This document shows, piece by piece, positions 60,942 through 64,000 of a stretch of 64,000 nucleotides of DNA. This DNA is from Jackrogersella multiformis. Lineage: Eukaryota > Ascomycota > Sordariomycetes > Xylariales > Hypoxylaceae. A program made the position numbers and the translations under genes. Numbering within the stretch: position 1 is the first letter of the stretch; the number at the start of each line of letters is the position of its first letter. The notes under the pieces were generated by a model that saw only the letters and a program-made list of their open reading frames with translations, did no database searches and was not told the origin of the DNA. The stretch lies in the NCBI GenBank assembly GCA_902806575.1, contig CADCXD010000009.1, positions 930,001 to 994,000 of the forward strand, given 5' to 3'.

Positions 60942-62121
60942 TTTGTGGTGGTTTTTCTTTTTTTTTTTTTTTTTTTTTTGGTTTCCCCCTTTTTTCCTTT
61001 ATGTGTTCTCGTCAACCTTGAGATTTAGATATGATTATAGATATGAATGTGAATATAAATATAAATTGTCGATGAGTTTCGATCCCTTTGATTGGTGAGT
61101 CTTTTCCTTTTTCTTTTCTCTTGTAAATGATGAAATGTTTCCCGGACGGGTAAGAAAACTTTGCTGGGGGCTAAGTCGGAGCAAATCGGCGTTTTATTTT
61201 CATCAACTGTGACTACTTGTGTCCAAATATGGTGAGTGAATATTTAAATATTATTCGATGAGGCTATATATAATAGATACCTAAGTACAGTTTACGAATA
61301 TAGAATCATAACTGAGAATTGTACGTACCTAGTGTACATATGTACCAGGTAGGTATAGGTAGGTACCTAGGTACCTAGGTACTGGTACAGTCGAGATTCT
61401 CACCCCACACTTCTGTGTAACTACCTACCTACCTAGGTACATAAGGCTAGGTAGGAAACATCCAATAGCATTGTAGGTATCCATGTACTTGACCTAGTAC
61501 CATATTAGGTAATCCATTTCAAGACTCTTCTGGGAGGTATTTATTTAATACATAGGTAACCTACCTAGGTACCTTCTTTAGGCCTTATCGAGATTATGTC
61601 TTATATATATACCTACCTAGGTACTTACCTTATATACTTCGGTATATATTGTTCATTCTCTTTAGGAATTCTTAACCATATGTCTTCAAATAAGAGTCTT
61701 ATACTTCACGATGCGAATACCTAATATTGTTATTTTAAAGGATTATTCTCTCAATGGCTGAAGAAGTGCTTTTCATCTTAGGGGTGATATTGCGGAAAAC
61801 TCCTTAGTAATATCGTCAACTACATCCTTATGTGTAGAACTTCTCCCTTTATGATGACCGGAACCCTTCGTTTCTTCGTAAGAAGCTTGTATCGCAAAGT
61901 GCCTCGAGCTTTCTCCGGTCATGATAATCCTGGCAAAGAAAAACGGTGATCAGCATACAAGCTCGAGCCATCCGGCCACCGCCCTTAAATCTCGGGCATC
62001 GGACACGCCTACATTTGCCATGAAGAGCCTCGTCTTCGACCATCTACTGATAATTTCTTAGTTCTCTTACTTATCCCGCCTACTTAATTCCTACCAATAG
62101 CCTCGCATACACCCTTACACC
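60942..62121. other. divergent promoter region, repeat-rich
   Basis: Lies between ade1 (minus) and a small plus-strand gene. Contains several tightly spaced TACCTAGGTA clusters (61340-61382, 61420-61445, 61560-61575, 61608-61625). No gene seen. Confidence 0.5.
60958..60979 (-). promoter_or_regulatory. poly(A) tract in the ade1 leader
   Basis: On the + strand a run of 22 T; on the ade1 strand a run of 22 A ending 17 nt before the ATG. Long A tracts in promoters or leaders of fungal housekeeping genes exclude nucleosomes or bind Pab1. Which applies here depends on the transcription start, which I cannot see. Confidence 0.6.
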
Positions 62122-62439
62122 ATGGCATCCACTATCTCGCACCCCGAGCAAACACCCGCCAAATTCAAACAATTCATCCTCCAATATCTCTTTGCTTATG
62201 ATCTCCTGTACCAAACCGTAATGGCCTCGACTTTCGAGAGACTCATTAGGTACGATGACGTTTTCAACCATTGTGACGAGGTGTTCCCGAATGGCGGATG
62301 GACCACCCGCGATTGGCTCATTGACGCCTACGCCGAGGTCAGATCCAATGTAGACCCTGAACTATTACCGCGAGGAGATGAGATCAATGGACGGTGGATC
62401 GCCGAGAAGAATAGGGAAATGAGACATAAGGAGTTGTGA
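62122..62439 (+). CDS. small hypothetical protein, probably truncated by an in-frame TGA
   Basis: The ATG in ACACCATGG context opens a 105-residue frame: MASTISHPEQTPAKFKQFIL at the start, then aromatic- and acidic-rich stretches (FNHCDEVFPNGGWTTRDWLIDAYAEV) and a charged end (WIAEKNREMRHKEL). The TGA at 62437-62439 is followed without frame change by 23 more codons that read EQLQRMEEREEDNEGEDGEE and end at TAG 62509-62511. The composition continues smoothly across the TGA. An Arg CGA to TGA change, or stop readthrough, is therefore likely. No family is recognised. Confidence 0.55.
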   Translation: MASTISHPEQTPAKFKQFILQYLFAYDLLYQTVMASTFERLIRYDDVFNHCDEVFPNGGWTTRDWLIDAYAEVRSNVDPELLPRGDEINGRWIAEKNREMRHKEL

Positions 62440-62511
62440 GAACAGCTGCAGAGAATGGAAGAGAGAGAAGAAGACAATGAGGGCGAGGACGGGGAAGAAG
62501 AACAATTATAG

Positions 62512-63734
62512 CTGTTCATATGAAAAAAGAACCAGATTCAGTTTGACTGTAATCAATGGTGGATGAGTTAACGTTCAGAATCAAGATTCCGCCTGTCACT
62601 AGTATGGTAAATGAGCTTATACGATATTCGGCGAAGTATATGAGCTTTCATTATACAATCACGCTAGCAAGCCACTCAATTCGCTTGTTCACTTTTGATA
62701 TTGTTTGGAAGTTTATGTTTCCTGCAGCTAATGACTTACCTAGCTTTCTTACGCGTGGCAACCCCTAGCACCAAACATCTACTCCAAGTAGTAAGTAGCC
62801 AACTCTGCGATATGCTAAGAATGCCTTGCATTCCTAGTTATATACCTAGAGAGGTATGTATTGGAAAGCCCTAAGTCTTAAGAAGTCGAAGAAGCCACTT
62901 AACCGGGTCATCATGGAGAAAATAAAAGCGAACAAGGGGGGGTTCAATGTCAGGATGAATTCAAAAGAGCGACAACCAAGACAGACCCTGTAACCAACAC
63001 AGATTCGAAAAGCATAACCAGAAACCGACCCAAACTCCCAAGCTCCCAAACCCAAAACCCAAAACCCAAAACTAACCGAAGAAAAGAAGAAACCCAAACG
63101 CCAGAAACAAAATCAACCACACGGACCAAACCCGACAACCACGTATTACAAAGGGGGAAATAACAAACAGAAAACATGTAAGCCAAGAACACCCAAACTC
63201 CAGAAGCATTTCCAACAATCCCCTGCTGTGGCGCCGTGACCCCCAAATCATCATATCCCTGCGGTTTTGCAGTGCCCAAGAAACGAGTGACGCCCATACC
63301 CAAATACAAGAACCCAGTGAAAAACATAAAATAATGTAACCCTAAGGAGTGAAAGGGGACAAAATAAGTGCAAGTATAGATAGGGAAGGGGAAACGATAG
63401 GAAGAGGGAGGGGGGAGCGGGGAGAGGGGAGAAGAGGGGATATGGGAAGAAAAGGGAAAATAGGAAAAGAGAAGAGGAGGGATAGGAAAGAAAGGAGAAA
63501 GGGGAAAGTGAACGAATGGAAATCCTTCAAAACCAGAAGCCACCAAAACATGAAACGTTCAACCATGATACTCTACCAACTCAGACAGAAACGAGAGAAG
63601 CTCCAAACCTAAGTACCTGGGCACTGCAAAACCGCCTACCAAGCGCAAACGAAACGACCGTGGGGACTAAGAGGAACCTGTAGGTATGGGGGATAAATAT
63701 GGAAACGGGTGAGCGTACCTAATGAATGTGGTGT
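62512..63734. other. intergenic with low-complexity polypurine tract and an inverted repeat
   Basis: Contains short CCCAAA repeats (about 63025-63075), an A/G-rich tract on the + strand from about 63340 to 63525, and a perfect 18-base inverted repeat bracketing it (63261-63278 and 63618-63635). The 198-codon minus-strand frame across it (62950-63546) is T/G-skewed and has no clear start, so it is not called. Confidence 0.5.
63261..63635. repeat. 18-bp perfect inverted repeat around a polypurine tract
   Basis: TGGGCACTGCAAAACCGC at 63618-63635 is exactly the reverse complement of 63261-63278. The 339 bases between them are mostly A/G on the + strand. Identity stops sharply at both arm ends. 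Confidence 0.85.
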
Positions 63735-64000
63735 CTAGCTGGAAAGCCAAGCATAAGCGAGGCCAGCGCCGACTGCTGCGGCTGCGGCTGCAACACAAGC
63801 GACTGACTTCCAGCCGAATCCGGATCCGGATTCTCGAGCTGGCTCTTCTGAAGACTGTCGTGGCTCCATAGCAATAGCTGATGGTGGCTGACGTCTGGAA
63901 GAGAAGCTCCGAGTAGAGCCGGCAGACGACGACGACGACGATGATGATGGCGACGGTACTTGCTGGGGAGCAGCACTTCCTGCTACTGCAGAGGGCGGAT
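63735..64000 (-). CDS. C-terminus of a tail-anchored-looking protein (partial)
   Basis: Read on the minus strand from the window edge, the frame is open for 88 codons to TAG at 63737-63735. It has a Ser/Pro-rich part (QQVPSPSSSSSSSAGS, then RQPPSAIAMEPRQSSEEPA), then GFGWKSVACVAAAAAAVGAG and LAYAWLSS at the end. A single hydrophobic helix right at the C-terminus after a disordered tail suggests a tail-anchored membrane protein. The start lies beyond the window. The frame is preferred because the other two give erratic compositions (Arg- and His-runs). No family can be assigned. Confidence 0.5.
   Translation of the reverse strand, partial: PPSAVAGSAAPQQVPSPSSSSSSSSAGSTRSFSSRRQPPSAIAMEPRQSSEEPARESGSGFGWKSVACVAAAAAAVGAGLAYAWLSS

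Noticed and set aside
62950..63546. 198-codon minus-strand frame with hydrophobic stretches
   Set aside because: It runs through the polypurine tract and CCCAAA repeats, is T/G-skewed, and has no plausible start context; low-complexity DNA explains it.

Overview
The window looks like nuclear DNA of a filamentous ascomycete (Pezizomycotina, probably Sordariomycetes). Coding exons are interrupted by short introns of about 46-120 nt with GTRNGT-type donors and CTAAC/CTGAC-like branch points. The gene families (DUF3433 membrane protein, FlbC-like C2H2 regulator, secreted tyrosinase, CE2-like SGNH esterase, SAICAR synthetase) are typical of that group. All calls come from reading the sequence; no database search was possible.

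Layout. 0-1.65 kb: the end of an ABTB1/Btb3-like protein with two BTB domains, cut by the window edge. 1.65-12.6 kb: an AT-rich gene desert. 12.66-13.65 kb: a three-exon C2H2 transcription factor. 13.7-21.8 kb: mostly noncoding, with a possible intron-rich or decayed membrane-protein gene on the minus strand near 18.9-20.7 kb. 21.8-23.35 kb: a five-exon secreted CE2-like esterase (minus). 25.98-26.52 kb: a BLOC-1 CNL1-like subunit (plus). 28.67-31.51 kb: choline kinase (minus). 32.6-39.2 kb: three minus-strand genes, namely a mitochondrial CECR5-type HAD hydrolase, SCO1, and a long coiled-coil protein lacking an in-frame ATG. 42.96-44.48 kb: a secreted tyrosinase with an acidic repeat insert (minus). 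49.85-50.88 kb: a conserved-looking disordered protein (plus). 52.68-55.55 kb: a DUF3433 membrane protein (minus). 57.79-59.50 kb: a secreted protein with three identical-spacing six-cysteine modules (plus). 60.0-60.9 kb: ade1 (minus). 62.1-62.5 kb: a small gene with an in-frame TGA (plus). 63.7-64.0 kb: the C-terminus of a tail-anchored-looking protein running off the edge (minus).

The recognised genes are mostly unrelated housekeeping functions: purine synthesis, phosphatidylcholine synthesis, cytochrome oxidase copper delivery and endosomal trafficking. Secreted accessory genes (esterase, tyrosinase, Cys-module protein) are interspersed. I see no biosynthetic cluster, operon, CRISPR array or intact transposon. 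The two most unusual things are the secreted Cys-module protein at 57.8-59.5 kb and the very abundant self-complementary TACCTAGGTA repeat. That repeat fills intergenic DNA and some introns but, as far as I can see, avoids exons.
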